Source of the DNA: Nemopilema nomurai
Taxonomy: Eukaryota; Cnidaria; Scyphozoa; Rhizostomeae; Rhizostomatidae
DNA: 64,000 nt
Direction of reading: 5' to 3'
NCBI GenBank assembly: GCA_003864495.1
Contig: ML133488.1
Location: 167,818-231,817 of the forward strand
Below are positions 12,385 to 25,714 of this stretch, one piece after another; the first letter of the stretch is position 1, and each line of letters opens with the position of its first letter. The translations under genes and the position numbers were made by a program. The notes below the pieces were generated by a model that ran no database searches, was not told where the DNA came from, and worked only from the letters and a program-made list of their open reading frames with translations.

Positions 12385-15300
12385 TTATCTAATTAAAATT
12401 CTATTCTATATTTAGACATATTCTGCAACAACCCATTGAAAAGCGACTGATACACCCTTTGGTACTAAGTGTGAAGTAGTTGCGATCATGACAAAGAGAA
12501 AGGTGTGTCTTTGAAATGAACCATTTGCATATCAAAGTTATTTTAATTGGACTATTTCTTTCTATTCTTATTAGTCAACAATTTTCCAAGCTTAAAATAT
12601 GAATTAAAAGCCCCATGAGCAAGAAGTACTATTTATTGCATTGAAAGGTGTCAAGACAAGCACTATATAGCCCCAACCCCCTGAAACCCCTGCTGGGTCT
12701 GAAAAAATTAAACTTTTTTTGCCAGAAATGAAATCAGCGCCATCGAAAACCCCATGTCAAATAGCCTTTATTTTCCCAAAATCCCCAGTTTTCGAAAAAA
12801 ATTTCAGACAATGCCTGCCAAAATTGTTGGCACATTTGCGACAATTCTTTGACTCGCGTTCACTCATCCCCCCCCCCTTCGAACAATGTTGTGTTGCTGC
12901 TAAACGAAGCGTCGATTTTACACCAAACTTTTTCCCCAGATTGACTGAATGCTTTACTTTGTTACCAACATTGTTTTAGGGGGGAGGAGGGGGATTAACA
13001 GCTTGTGGCGTGTCAAAGAAATGAAAAATACAAAACCAGAGAAAATACTGAGGTGTTCCAAGGACTTTTGGCAGGCATTGTCTGAAATTTTTATTCAAAA
13101 CTGTTAATAATGACCCCAAAACCATTATCAAACCATAGGTTTTCGATGGCGCTGATCTCATTTTTCACGTTATTTTTTCAAAATTCCATGCCAGTTTTAA
13201 GCTATGGGGGTGTTCTTGATTGTTAAAGGAGTAAATACAATGACCCCCCTGAGATAAAGATACAATACCCCATCATCCATCAAAGAAACAAATCAGGAGC
13301 AAAAAATGATCTTTTTGGGTTGACACACGTTGTGGTTTGTATACTTGGGTTTTTGAGAAAAACACATCGTTCTAAGGAGACCGAACAACTGCAGTGAAAT
13401 GGGGATTTTCTGTTATTTTGCTGGAAAGAGTGGATTTTCTTTGCAGACGTAATTAACTCAACTGCAGAAATTTTACTAGCAGAAAAACTGTAAAATTGGC
13501 ATGGAAAAGTGAACTTGTTATTTCCCATGGAACGACACGCTGCCGCTTTTGGAGGGTGTTGTTGTTTGCTTTGCTCCCCCTAAAAACCTCTTACAGCTTG
13601 GATATTTAGCTTTGCATCAACACTTCTGTCCTCGCTATCAAAAAAGCACCAAACTCCTTCATCTTTTGCTCCATACCGGATGATAGGGAGACAGAAGCAA
13701 TGGTGGTTCGCTGCCGAGATTTAAAGTTCGGGTATCAGTCTGCAGAGCGCGTGCAGAAACTGGTTCCTTCCTGCGGGCATTGTTTTGCCAAAATTGCTTT
13801 GGAGTGACAGTGACATTGACTGTCATTAATGATCGGATGCTTTGTTTTTGTTTGGTCTACGATACTAGATAGCTATTGTCTTCAATAATGGCATTCGCTA
13901 TACAAAGACCCCCTAGGCAGTGGCAATGTCTCGAGCACATTCTTGTGCTGCGAGTGCATCCCCGAATGGTCGTCCAAATGGTAAACCGTATGGTAAACCG
14001 TGGCACTTTTTCCCCATTTATTCATCAGCACGTGAACTATTTGTTCCCATCTTTTTATAGAAGTGGTGCTTTTACGAAACCTACCCAGACATGAAGGTTT
14101 CTTTAGAATATCTTCGCTTTGAGGAAAGAAATTTACGGAACTGTATGGTAAACCGTTGAAAATGAGAAAGCTTCTGAAGACATCAAATTTGAATTGCAAA
14201 AAGGGTAAACCGTGGACCATTTCTCGATTTTCTCGTTTCGCACTTATCAAAGCTACATCAAAGTTGACAATTACCTTCATAAAAGCATTGCACCACTCCT
14301 TACCGAAAAAAAATTAATTTTCTCAAGTAAACAACAAAGTTATAAGCATTTTACAAATGGTAAACCGTGGGGTAAACCGTGGAGAACAGACACTTTTCAA
14401 CTCGCGCCGTTGCTTGCTAGCAAACAAGCGGCTTTTTAGATGAAGATAAGCGCTACAAATAACGAATAGCAAACTTAAATCAAATTGCGAAAGTTTTTTG
14501 ATGAAAATAAATATTGTGTGCATGAGAAATTAAAGAATAAGTAGGAAAAATGAAACGTTTCTATGGTCACATGGCTGTCGGTGCGGAGGAGCAGCACCAT
14601 GGAACGATTCTATTCATCTACTTTTTTGGTTAGCGTTGCAATGCAAGAGCCATCAGTTAGTTTTAAGCATTATAAAGTTCATCTATAACTTTGTTCTGTG
14701 TCCTTCGTTACGTACTACCATTTTCAGCGCTCGTGCATAGGTTTTATAGTTGAATCAATGGCAGAAGTACTGAAATTGGCAAGTGTCCTCAGTACCCTCT
14801 TCCTGAAGTCGTTGAAGTCCTCCTTCTCTATCCTTTCCCTAAGCGCTTCTTTAGTCATCTGTCGTTTTACGTTGTGAAATAAATTCTCTATTGGATTCAA
14901 ATCTGGTGATCTCGGGGGTATTTTTACGACTTCTGCACCAATTTCATTCAATATATCTTTGGCTATTCTCCTGTTTTGACTTGGGTCATTATCCATTACA
15001 AAAAGCAGTTTGTCCCTCTTTTTGAAATGAGCGCATTCTAATAATACATGCTTTAAAGTATTTCTGCAAACTTTGCAAACCACCTTCCATTCATCTTTTC
15101 GTATTCTTCGGCAATTACTACCCTTGAGGAAAATCCAACGCCCACCATGACATGCAACCTCCACCCCTCAGGTAGGCTTTTGCTTCCTTTCTTCGTATAT
15201 CCCAGTCCCTCATTTGATTTTCTCCAGATTCTTCCACATGGCGTCAATGCATCATCTCTGTGAGGATTCTGTTTGTGTAAACATTGAATTGCATCCAGAT

Positions 15301-15423
15301 AAATGAGAACTTCGTCGCTCAAAAACTCTTCATAATATGCCCAAAGCGTCTTTGCTTTCTATCTGCAGGCGATAAAGCTCCTTTACGACTCAGTCGCAAA
15401 CACTTGTATTCTGCTTGATTCAG
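12340..15423. repeat. Array unit 5
   Basis: Full copy. The polypyrimidine tract is an uninterrupted run of ten C. There is a one-base insertion near 13954 and small changes near 13520 and 13583. Confidence 0.95.
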
Positions 15424-15468
15424 TACCCTAACCGTGGCATTTATACTTTTTTGGATTAGAGACACGTG
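14724..15468 (-). pseudogene. Tc1/IS630-type transposase remnant, unit 5
   Basis: Same three-frame structure as unit 1. The pieces at 14724-15164 and 15053-15322 match the corresponding unit 1 translations. Confidence 0.9.
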
Positions 15469-18400
15469 TTATCTAATTAAAATTCTATTCTATATTTAGA
15501 CATATTCTGCAACAACCCATTGAAAAGCGACTGATACACCCTTTGGTACTAAGTGTGAAGTAGTTGCGATCATGACAAAGAGAAAGGTGTGTCTTTGAAA
15601 TGAACCATTTGCATATCAAAGTTATTTTAATTGGACTATTTCTTTCTATTCTTATTAGTCAACAATTTTCCAAGCTTAAAATATGAATTAAAAGCCCCAT
15701 GAGCAAGAAGTACTATTTATTGCATTGAAAGGTGTCAAGACAAGCACTATATAGCCCCAACCCCCTGAAACCCCTGCTGGGTCTGAAAAAATTAAACTTT
15801 TTTTGCCAGAAATGAAATCAGCGCCATCGAAAACCCCATGTCAAATAGCCTTTATTTTCCCAAAATCCCCAGTTTTCGAAAAAAATTTCAGACAATGCCT
15901 GCCAAAATTGTTGGCACATTTGCGACAATTCTTTGACTCGCGTTCACTCATCCCCCCCCCTTCGAACAATGTTGTGTTGCTGCTAAACGAAGCGTCGATT
16001 TTACACCAAACTTTTTCCCCAGATTGACTGAATGCTTTACTTTGTTACCAACATTGTTTTAGGGGGAGGAGGGGGATTAACAGCTTGTGGCGTGTCAAAG
16101 AAATGAAAAATACAAAAACCAGAGAAAATACTGAGGTGTTCCAAGGACTTTTGGCAGGCATTGTCTGAAATTTTTATTCAAAACTGTTAATAATGACCCC
16201 AAAACCATTATCAAACCATAGGTTTTCGATGGCGCTGATCTCATTTTTCACGTTATTTTTTCAAAATTCCATGCCAGTTTTAAGCTATGGGGGTGTTCTT
16301 GATTGTTAAAGGAGTAAATACAATGACCCCCCTGAGATAAAGATACAATACCCCATCATCCATCAAAGAAACAAATCAGGAGCAAAAAATGATCTTTTTG
16401 GGTTGACACACGTTGTGGTTTGTATACTTGGGTTTTTGAGAAAAACACATCGTTCTAAGGAGACCGAACAACTGCAGTGAAATGGGGATTTTCTGTTATT
16501 TTGCTGGAAAGAGTGGATTTTCTTTGCAGACGTAATTAACTCAACTGCAGAAATTTTACTAGCAGAAAAACTGTAAAATTGGCATGGAAAAGTGAACTTG
16601 TTATTTTCCCATGGAACGACACGCTGCCGCTTTTGGAGGGTGTTGTTGTTTGCTTTGCTCCCCCTAAAACCTCTTACAGCTTGGATATTTAGCTTTGCAT
16701 CAACACTTCTGTCCTCGCTATCAAAAAAGCACCAAACTCCTTCATCTTTTGCTCCATACCGGATGATAGGGAGACAGAAGCAATGGTGGTTCGCTGCCGA
16801 GATTTAAAGTTCGGGTATCAGTCTGCAGAGCGCGTGCAGAAACTGGTTCCTTCCTGCGGGCATTGTTTTGCCAAAATTGCTTTGGAGTGACAGTGACATT
16901 GACTGTCATTAATGATCGGATGCTTTGTTTTTGTTTGGTCTACGATACTAGATAGCTATTGTCTTCAATAATGGCATTCGCTATACAAAGACCCCCTAGG
17001 CAGTGGCAATGTCTCGAGCACATTCTTGTGCTGCGATGCATCCCCGAATGGTCGTCCAAATGGTAAACCGTATGGTAAACCGTGGCACTTTTTCCCCATT
17101 TATTCATCAGCACGTGAACTATTTGTTCCCATCTTTTTATAGAAGTGGTGCTTTTACGAAACCTACCCAGACATGAAGGTTTCTTTAGAATATCTTCGCT
17201 TTGAGGAAAGAAATTTACGGAACTGTATGGTAAACCGTTGAAAATGAGAAAGCTTCTGAAGACATCAAATTTGAATTGCAAAAAGGGTAAACCGTGGACC
17301 ATTTCTCGATTTTCTCGTTTCGCACTTATCAAAGCTACATCAAAGTTGACAATTACCTTCATAAAAGCATTGCACCACTCCTTACCGAAAAAAAATTAAT
17401 TTTCTCAAGTAAACAACAAAGTTATAAGCATTTTACAAATGGTAAACCGTGGGGTAAACCGTGGAGAACAGACACTTTTCAACTCGCGCCGTTGCTTGCT
17501 AGCAAACAAGCGGCTTTTTAGATGAAGATAAGCGCTACAAATAACGAATAGCAAACTTAAATCAAATTGCGAAAGTTTTTTGATGAAAATAAATATTGTG
17601 TGCATGAGAAATTAAAGAATAAGTAGGAAAAATGAAACGTTTCTATGGTCACATGGCTGTCGGTGCGGAGGAGCAGCACCATGGAACGATTCTATTCATC
17701 TACTTTTTTGGTTAGCGTTGCAATGCAAGAGCCATCAGTTAGTTTTAAGCATTATAAAGTTCATCTATAACTTTGTTCTGTGTCCTTCGTTACGTACTAC
17801 CATTTTCAGCGCTCGTGCATAGGTTTTATAGTTGAATCAATGGCAGAAGTACTGAAATTGGCAAGTGTCCTCAGTACCCTCTTCCTGAAGTCGTTGAAGT
17901 CCTCCTTCTCTATCCTTTCCCTAAGCGCTTCTTTAGTCATCTGTCGTTTTACGTTGTGAAATAAATTCTCTATTGGATTCAAATCTGGTGATCTCGGGGG
18001 TATTTTTACGACTTCTGCACCAATTTCATTCAATATATCTTTGGCTATTCTCCTGTTTTGACTTGGGTCATTATATTACAATTACAAAAGCAGTTTGTCC
18101 CTCTTTTTGAAATGAGCGCATTCTAATAATACATGCTTTAAAGTATTTCTGCAAACTTTGCAAACCACCTTCCATTCATCTTTTCGTATTCTTCGGCAAT
18201 TACTACCCTTGAGGAAAATCCAACGCCCACCATGACATGCAACCTCCACCCCTCAGGTAGGCTTTTGCTTCCTTTCTTCGTATATCCCAGTCCCTCATTT
18301 GATTTTCTCCAGATTCTTCCACATGGCGTCAATGCATCATCTCTGTGAGGATTCTGTTTGTGTAAACATTGAATTGCATCCAGATAAATGAGAACTTCGT

Positions 18401-18508
18401 CGCTCAAAAACTCTTCATAATATGCCCAAAGCGTCTTTGCTTTCTATCTGCAGGCGATAAAGCTCCTTTACGACTCAGTCGCAAACACTTGTATTCTGCT
18501 TGATTCAG
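15424..18508. repeat. Array unit 6
   Basis: Full copy. The polypyrimidine tract is nine C. It has a local rearrangement at about 18072-18090 in the transposase remnant, where other units read TCCATTACAAAAAG, so the DDE-region frame opens later than in sister copies. Confidence 0.95.
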
Positions 18509-18553
18509 TACCCTAACCGTGGCATTTATACTTTTTTGGATTAGAGACACGTG
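17806..18553 (-). pseudogene. Tc1/IS630-type transposase remnant, unit 6
   Basis: As in unit 1, but a small rearrangement at about 18072-18090 replaces the codons for the second catalytic Asp region, so the last piece stays open only from 18033 downward. This copy is the most damaged at the DND motif. Confidence 0.9.
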
Positions 18554-18869
18554 TTATCTAATTAAAATTCTATTCTATATTTAGACATATTCTGCAACAA
18601 CCCATTGAAAAGCGACTGATACACCCTTTGGTACTAAGTGTGAAGTAGTTGCGATCATGACAAAGAGAAAGGTGTGTCTTTGAAATGAACCATTTGCATA
18701 TCAAAGTTATTTTAATTGGACTATTTCTTTCTATTCTTATTAGTCAACAATTTTCCAAGCTTAAAATATGAATTAAAAGCCCCATGAGCAAGAAGTACTA
18801 TTTATTGCATTGAAAGGTGTCAAGACAAGCACTATATAGCCCCAACCCCCTGAAACCCCTGCTGGGTCT
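18509..18869. repeat. Array unit 7, cut by assembly gap
   Basis: First 361 bases of a further unit, identical in character to the others, ending at the start of the N run just before the hairpin begins. The gap length may be nominal, so how far the array really extends is unknown. Confidence 0.95.
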
Positions 18870-19650
18870 NNNNNNNNNNNNNNNNNNNNNNNNNNNNNNN
18901 NNNNNNNNNNNNNNNNNNNNNNNNNNNNNNNNNNNNNNNNNNNNNNNNNNNNNNNNNNNNNNNNNNNNNNNNNNNNNNNNNNNNNNNNNNNNNNNNNNNN
19001 NNNNNNNNNNNNNNNNNNNNNNNNNNNNNNNNNNNNNNNNNNNNNNNNNNNNNNNNNNNNNNNNNNNNNNNNNNNNNNNNNNNNNNNNNNNNNNNNNNNN
19101 NNNNNNNNNNNNNNNNNNNNNNNNNNNNNNNNNNNNNNNNNNNNNNNNNNNNNNNNNNNNNNNNNNNNNNNNNNNNNNNNNNNNNNNNNNNNNNNNNNNN
19201 NNNNNNNNNNNNNNNNNNNNNNNNNNNNNNNNNNNNNNNNNNNNNNNNNNNNNNNNNNNNNNNNNNNNNNNNNNNNNNNNNNNNNNNNNNNNNNNNNNNN
19301 NNNNNNNNNNNNNNNNNNNNNNNNNNNNNNNNNNNNNNNNNNNNNNNNNNNNNNNNNNNNNNNNNNNNNNNNNNNNNNNNNNNNNNNNNNNNNNNNNNNN
19401 NNNNNNNNNNNNNNNNNNNNNNNNNNNNNNNNNNNNNNNNNNNNNNNNNNNNNNNNNNNNNNNNNNNNNNNNNNNNNNNNNNNNNNNNNNNNNNNNNNNN
19501 NNNNNNNNNNNNNNNNNNNNNNNNNNNNNNNNNNNNNNNNNNNNNNNNNNNNNNNNNNNNNNNNNNNNNNNNNNNNNNNNNNNNNNNNNNNNNNNNNNNN
19601 NNNNNNNNNNNNNNNNNNNNNNNNNNNNNNNNNNNNNNNNNNNNNNNNNN
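18870..19650. other. Assembly gap (781 N)
   Basis: Run of N. Array sequence lies on the left and unrelated single-copy sequence on the right, so the true array-to-OTC junction is hidden here. Confidence 1.
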
Positions 19651-21717
19651 AGCGTTTTGGACTACTTTTGAATACTTTGGAAATTTACAAAATGTTTAAA
19701 ACTTTATGGAGAATAATACAATATCTAAAGGTTTTCAAGAACCTTTTATTGTTGCAGAGTTTTGAGTTTGGCGAAGGCGTCTTAAGCCCCTCTGTTCACC
19801 GTGAATGGTGGGGGAATAAATTTTTGTGAAAAAGCGCTCTGTGGTCAAAACTTCGCAATGGCTAGTAAAAGCGGAACTAGTTTTCGCATTTCTTAAAGTA
19901 CTTTTTTCGCCAGATACTCCTCAGAGTATGAGAATGCAAAGAGTTGAATTTTCCAGGTAAATAGTCACACTCCAGCTCCGAAACAAAAAATGACGTACGT
20001 ATCGTCAACATAGCGAAAATAGACCGCGTGCTCTTCAGAACAAATTTTTTCGCCAATTTACCTTAAAAATACCAATTTTGACTCCCCCTTCTACCTATTG
20101 TAATGTGACATCGGGTCATACAATAAAAAAGGTTTTCTTCTGACATGCACATCGTATACATAACCATTAAACTCACAATTGGATTGAAGCATTAAAACTT
20201 GATAATGGCACATCTTGGTTTTCGTTTCTTGATTCCCCCCACACTCAGGCACCTTAGGCAAGAACGGGGAACCTTCAGATAGAATCTTCATTACGCTATC
20301 CCACGAGTTCTTGGTCTTTTTTAGCTATTTCTCCAATTTTCAACAAAAGGGGAGTGAAACAGCATTTCATGATTTGCTATCCCATCAAATTAAAAATTAA
20401 GAAATATATGTTATCGAATTCATCAGTTTTTATTACAAAAACCAATTTGGAGCAACAGAAACTTTACCCGATGAGCCTCACCTCATCTCAACCAGCGGAA
20501 TGCAAACCAGAGCTATAGATATAGCCCCCTTTAATAATTTCATCTATATTTCAGTTCGATTTCATAATCCAGCATCTGGCCAGTTTATTGAGTCAAAGGA
20601 CCAAGCGGAATCACAGAACGCGACATCACCAAATATCATCCCAATAGCCGGGTAGTAGCTTACTTTCCAGTGAAAAGCCGGAAACATACTAATTTAAACC
20701 ATAAACATCATATCACAAGGATGAGATAGACAGTTGAAAACTCAGTTTGCAAGCCATCCAACTTTTGCCGCACGATGGAAATCATAGGTAAAGCTGAGAA
20801 AACACACAAAAATTGCTTTCATTAAACGATTGTACAAATGCAACAGGCATGCAGTTATAAATAATTTAACAACCCATCTGTGTAGTGTTGTGTTGCTTTA
20901 TTGCTGTGACTGCCTTGTTATATCTTCAGGATCCGACACTGAGCTAGAAATTCGGTTTAGAAATGGTTGGTTGGTACTCTTTAAGAAGGTTCAACAGCAC
21001 ACTCTGCAAAAGAAAAAGAAGTCATGACAAGAAATCCTAGTAACAGTTGATCAAGAAACAAACAAGGTCAGAAAAATCGCATAACTGCTCTACAGAATCG
21101 AGAATAAACACGTGGGTGCAAGTAGATTCCTTCACAGAGCACAGGGTTTGCGAAAGCCTTTAAATATTTGCAATTGATGTTAGCAGTTTTTATTAACAGA
21201 AAAGCCCTGAATAATCCGCTTCAACGAAACCTTTAAAGGGGGAAATAATGATCTCAAAAATAAACGAGCCAATCCCTGCTCACAAAAGGCAAAGCAGCAT
21301 TGGCTTCACCCACATTATTGCCATCCTAACCACAAAGAGCGCTTGAATCAGACTGTAAAAGTGGGCGTAGAGCAAACGCATTATCGGCCAAAATGACGGT
21401 AAGTCCAGCAAAGTTTAAGGTCAACACAAGGACATTTCATGAGTTTACAAAGAAAGTAAAATTATTGGGTACCGTTTTCTGTTCTGAAACATTTTTGGTG
21501 TTGCATAAATTGAAATAAAATGGCGCAATGTGATTTAAAATGGCGCATTGCAAGTAGACAAATTTTCAGGTTTTCTCTGAAGCTAGCATTAGAATAGATC
21601 AACTTGCATGATGGTGCTGCGCTCTTTCTTAGCAACCAGCCACGACCTGAGTCAAACGAAGTCCGGCGAAAACTAAAGCCTAGTAAGAACCGGACATGAT
21701 TATACCGTGGTACATAC
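19651..21717. other. Single-copy DNA 3' of OTC exons; no coding exon recognised
   Basis: About 2 kb between the gap and the downstream OTC exon. I looked on the minus strand for a final OTC exon (expected to follow the exon ending WTVM at 21718) and did not recognise one. It may be divergent, lie in the gap, or be lost. Apart from a dispersed repeat at 19823-19937, nothing else was recognised. Confidence 0.5.
19823..19937 (+). repeat. Dispersed repeat with coding relic (copy A)
   Basis: About 115 bp matching the reverse complement of a stretch near 49625-49740 with scattered substitutions. Read on the plus strand it contains KAELVFAFLKVLFS and DTPQSM; the 49.6-kb copy reads KAELFFAYLKVLFS and DTPQSM on the minus strand. 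Conservation of the translated pattern suggests a fragment of a transposable-element protein rather than a random match. The family is not identified. Confidence 0.6.
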
Positions 21718-22925
21718 CATGACCGTCCACTTCCGGTTCTCAGCCTCATCCCAAACCAAGGACCGGTCCGAGTAGAACACTTCATCGTCGACTTCTTCGG
21801 GTTTGCGAGGCAAACAATGCAAGAAACACCAATTGTCCGCAGCCAATGACGTCAGCTGAATAATGGAAAGTAAGCATCAGCAGCTCTCCAAAGAAATGAG
21901 GAGGGAATCTCGCATAAAGAATACTGAGTTGATAACAGCATGGCTCATGGATATGAATAATGAATAACGCAGATCAAACAGTGCAGAATGAAGGAAACAC
22001 TGGCACACAATCTAGGTTTTCGCTTACGAAAGTGGCGAACTTGTATAGACTTCTGCTTTATCACGTGTTTCGTCCTTTATAGCTTTAAAGAATCCTAACA
22101 GCTCGATGCTCTGATAAATAGAGCATTTGCTAAGTAAACTGGTTCTTTGAAACTAGACTAATAACTTCATATATGCCTTCGCCAGCGTCATGCACTATTG
22201 ATTCCTTTTCGATTTCTCAGCAACAAGAATTGTTTTTAGCACGTAAGCCAAAATGACATAGCCTATTGCTACATATCTGTTACTTTGGACAAAATAATGT
22301 TTAGTTACTTGCGAACTCAAGTTTTTCATAATTCTGTATGTGGGAAGTTTTATGTGTTAAACTCACATGAAATGATGAAGGCAATTTGAAAGAAAAAATC
22401 GCTGGTTGTATCAATGGGTTAAAAGTTATGTCTGCCAATAAAACCATGACTCTTGACACGCTTTATACAACTATATGTTGTAATGATTGACATGTAGTAT
22501 GCATCACGCGAACTAATAGTGTAAAGTACCTTCCCAAAATTAAAGATGGAGTGAAGAAGAAAATTAGAAAGTCAAATGAAAGATACTGCTTAAAGAGCTA
22601 GTAGCTTAATTAACAATGGACCAGCTAAGTTGACTTTAAAAGGTTTTTGGCAGTGCACTGTGTACACGGGAAATTAAGGAGAAATATCCAAGAACTGTAA
22701 GACTGGGACAAAGAATATAGCAGAATCAATGGATTATAAGTGAAATCGGTAGTTGAAACAAGTCCCAAGTCATACCTTCTTCGTCACTTGGTAACCGGCA
22801 AACACCCTCATCTTCTCGGCCTTCTGGTCCTCCTGCCCCATGCTGATCCACGTGTCGGTAACGATAACATTGGCATCTTTGCACGCTTCACGAGGGTCAT
22901 TCGTGTACGCGATCTTGGTGGAGCA
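21718..22925 (-). CDS. OTC: Ornithine carbamoyltransferase, two internal exons (partial)
   Basis: Two minus-strand exons joined in phase 0. The first, 22776-22925 (50 codons, acceptor TTTTTAG, donor GTATGA), contains the ornithine-loop motif [12 protein letters not shown] and ends GYQVTKK. The second, 21718-21855 (46 codons, acceptor TTCAG, donor GTATGT), contains the catalytic-cysteine motif [17 protein letters not shown] and [11 protein letters not shown]. These are hallmark motifs of OTC, which makes citrulline from ornithine and carbamoyl phosphate (mitochondrial in animals). The exons upstream would lie above 22925, where array sequence begins at 23057. The final exon was not found below 21718. 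The gene is therefore either split by very long introns containing the array or truncated on the upstream side. Confidence 0.9.
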
Positions 22926-23056
22926 CTAAAAACGAAAAAGGTGGTCCTGCTGAAAGTGCGAAGGAGCTTCGCAGTACACTGGAACGCGGCAATAAGAGAC
23001 AGTGACGTTATTGGTATGGGCGATCGCCTTGGCAGCAAAGGGGATGCGAAGAACTA
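22926..23056. other. OTC-side flank of the array block, ending in TA
   Basis: About 130 bp of intron-like sequence upstream of the OTC exon, ending GCGAAGAAC-TA directly before CAATGCCTGCC. No exon was recognised in it. Confidence 0.6.
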
Positions 23057-24972
23057 CAATGCCTGCCAAAATTGTTGGCACATTTGCGACAATTCTTTGA
23101 CTCGCGTTCACTCATCCCCCTCCCCCCCTTCGAACAATGTTGTGTTGCTGCTAAACGAAGCGTCGATTTTACACCAAACTTTTTCCCCAGATTGACTGAA
23201 TGCTTTACTTTGTTACCAACATTGTTTTAGGGGGGAAGAGGGGGATTAACAGCTTGTGGCGTGTCAAAGAAATGAAAAATACAAAAACCAGAGAAAATAC
23301 TGAGGTGTTCCAAGGACTTTTGGCAGGCATTGTCTGAAATTTTTATTCAAAACTGTTAATAATGACCCCAAAACCATTATCAAACCATAGGTTTCGATGG
23401 CGCTGATCTCATTTTTCACGTTATTTTTTCAAAATTCCATGCCAGTTTTAAGCTATGGGGGTGTTCTTGATTGTTAAAGGAGTAAATACAATGACCCCCC
23501 TGAGATAAAGATACAATACCCCATCATCCATCAAAGAAACAAATCAGGAGCAAAAAATGATCTTTTTGGGTTGACACACGTTGTGGTTTGTATACTTGGG
23601 TTTTTTGAGAAAAACACATCGTTCTAAGGAGACCGAACAACTGCAGTGAAATGGGGATTTTCTGTTATTTTGCTGGAAAGAGTGATTTTCTTTGCAGACG
23701 TAATTAACTCAACTGCAGAAATTTTACTAGCAGAAAAACTGTAAAATTGGCATGGAAAAGTGAACTTGTTATTTTCCCATGGAACGACACGCTGCCGCTT
23801 TTGGAGGGTGTTGTTGTTTGCTTTGCTCCCCCTAAAACCTCTTACAGCTTGGATATTTAGCTTTGCATCAACACTTCTGTCCTCGCTATCAAAAAAGCAC
23901 CAAACTCCTTCATCTTTTGCTCCATACCGGATGATAGGGAGACAGAAGCAATGGTGGTTCGCTGCCGAGATTTAAAGTTCGGGTATCAGTCTGCAGAGCG
24001 CGTGCAGAAACTGGTTCCTTCCTGCGGGCATTGTTTTGCCAAAATTGCTTCGGAGTGACAGTGACATTGACTGTCATTAATGATCGGATGCTTTGTTTTT
24101 GTTTGGTCTACGATACTAGATAGCTATTGTCTTCAATAATGGTATTCGCTATACAAAGACCCCCTAGGCAGTGGCAATGTCTCGAGCACATTCTTGTGCT
24201 GCGGTGCATCCCCGAATGGTCGTCCAAATGGTAAACCGTATGGTAAACCGTGGCACTTTTTCCCATTTATTCATCAGCACGTGAACTATTTGTTCCCATC
24301 TTTTTATAGAAGTGGTGCTTTTACGAAACCTACCCAGACATGAAGGTTTCTTTAGAATATCTTCGCTTTGAGGAAAGAAATTTACGGAACTGTATGGTAA
24401 ACCGTTGAAAATGAGAAAGCTTCTGAAGACATCAAATTTGAATTGCAAAAAGGGTAAACCGTGGACCATTTCTCGATTTTCTCGTTTCGCACTTATCAAA
24501 GCTACATCAAAGTTGACAATTACCTTCATAAAAGCATTGCACCACTCCTTACCGAAAAAAAATTAATTTTCTCAAGTAAACAACAAAGTTATAAGCATTT
24601 TACAAATGGTAAACCGTGGGGTAAACCGTGGAGAACAGACACTTTTCAACTCGCGCCGTTGCTTGCTAGCAAACAAGCGGCTTTTTAGATGAAGATAAGC
24701 GCTACAAATAACGAATAGCAAACTTAAATCAAATTGCGAAAGTTTTTTGATGAAAATAAATATTGTGTGCATGAGAAATTAAAGAATAAGTAGGAAAAAT
24801 GAAACGTTTCTATGGTCACATGGCTGTCGGTGCGGAGGAGCAGCACCATGGAACGATTCTATTCATCTACTTTTTTGGTTAGCGTTGCAATGCAAGAGCC
24901 ATCAGTTAGTTTTAAGCATTATAAAGTTCATCTATAACTTTGTTCTGTGTCCTTCGTTACGTACTACCATTT

Positions 24973-25714
24973 TCAGCGCTCGTGCATAGGTTTTATAGTT
25001 GAATCAATGGCAGAAGTACTGAAATTGGCAAGTGTCCTCAGTACCCTCTTCCTGAAGTCGTTGAAGTCCTCCTTCTCTATCCTTTCCCTAAGCGCTTCTT
25101 TAGTCATCTGTCGTTTTACGTTGTGAAATAAATTCTCTATTGGATTCAAATCTGGTGATCTCGGGGGTATTTTTACGACTTCTGCACCAATTTCATTCAA
25201 TATATCTTTGGCTATTCTCCTGTTTTGACTTGGGTCATTATCCATTACAAGCAGTTTGTCCCTCTTTTTGAAATGAGCGCATTCTAATAATACATGCTTT
25301 AAAGTATTTCTGCAAACTTTGCAAACCACCTTCCATTCATCTTTTCGTATTCTTCGGCAATTACTACCCTTGAGGAAAATCCAACGCCCACCATGACATG
25401 CAACCTCCACCCCTCAGGTAGGCTTTTGCTTCCTTTCTTCGTATATCCCAGTCCCTCATTTGATTTTCTCCAGATTCTTCCACATGGCGTCAATGCATCA
25501 TCTCTGTGAGGATTCTGTTTGTGTAAACATTGAATTGCATCCAGATAAATGAGAACTTCGTCGCTCAAAAACTCTTCATAATATGCCCAAAGCGTCTTTG
25601 CTTTCTATCTGCAGGCGATAAAGCTCCTTTACGACTCAGTCGCAAACACTTGTATTCTGCTTGATTCAGTACCCTAACCGTGGCATTTATACTTTTTTGG
25701 ATTAGAGACACGTG
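24973..25714 (-). pseudogene. Tc1/IS630-type transposase remnant, right block copy 1
   Basis: A three-base in-frame shortening of the A run near 25250 makes the C-terminal piece one residue shorter than in the left array. Both frameshifts of unit 1 remain. Confidence 0.9.

Larger units (their letters stand above)
1..18869. repeat. Tandem array of ~3084-bp unit, left block
   Basis: Head-to-tail array of a near-identical unit. Taking the TACCCTAACCGTGGC sequence as an arbitrary start, units begin at 1, 3089, 6173, 9256, 12340, 15424 and 18509, giving periods of 3088, 3084, 3083, 3084, 3084 and 3085. The last unit is cut by the N gap. Units differ mostly by single-base indels in homopolymers and rare substitutions. 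Each unit holds a transposase remnant on the minus strand, a GGTAAACCGT motif cluster and a large hairpin. The array continues off the left edge, because the transposase remnant crosses the nominal unit start and its first 45 bases are present at position 1. Confidence 0.97.

Noticed and set aside
18817..19671. Long open frame across the gap
   Set aside because: It consists almost entirely of N.
21285..21345. Possible last OTC exon after an acceptor-like GGTTAG
   Set aside because: The translation does not resemble the expected OTC C-terminus.
21462..21785. Minus-strand 107-codon frame [10 protein letters not shown]...
   Set aside because: Overlaps the OTC exon in the wrong frame and continues into intron sequence.
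22740..23195. 151-codon plus-strand frame
   Set aside because: Antisense to the OTC exon and runs across the array junction.
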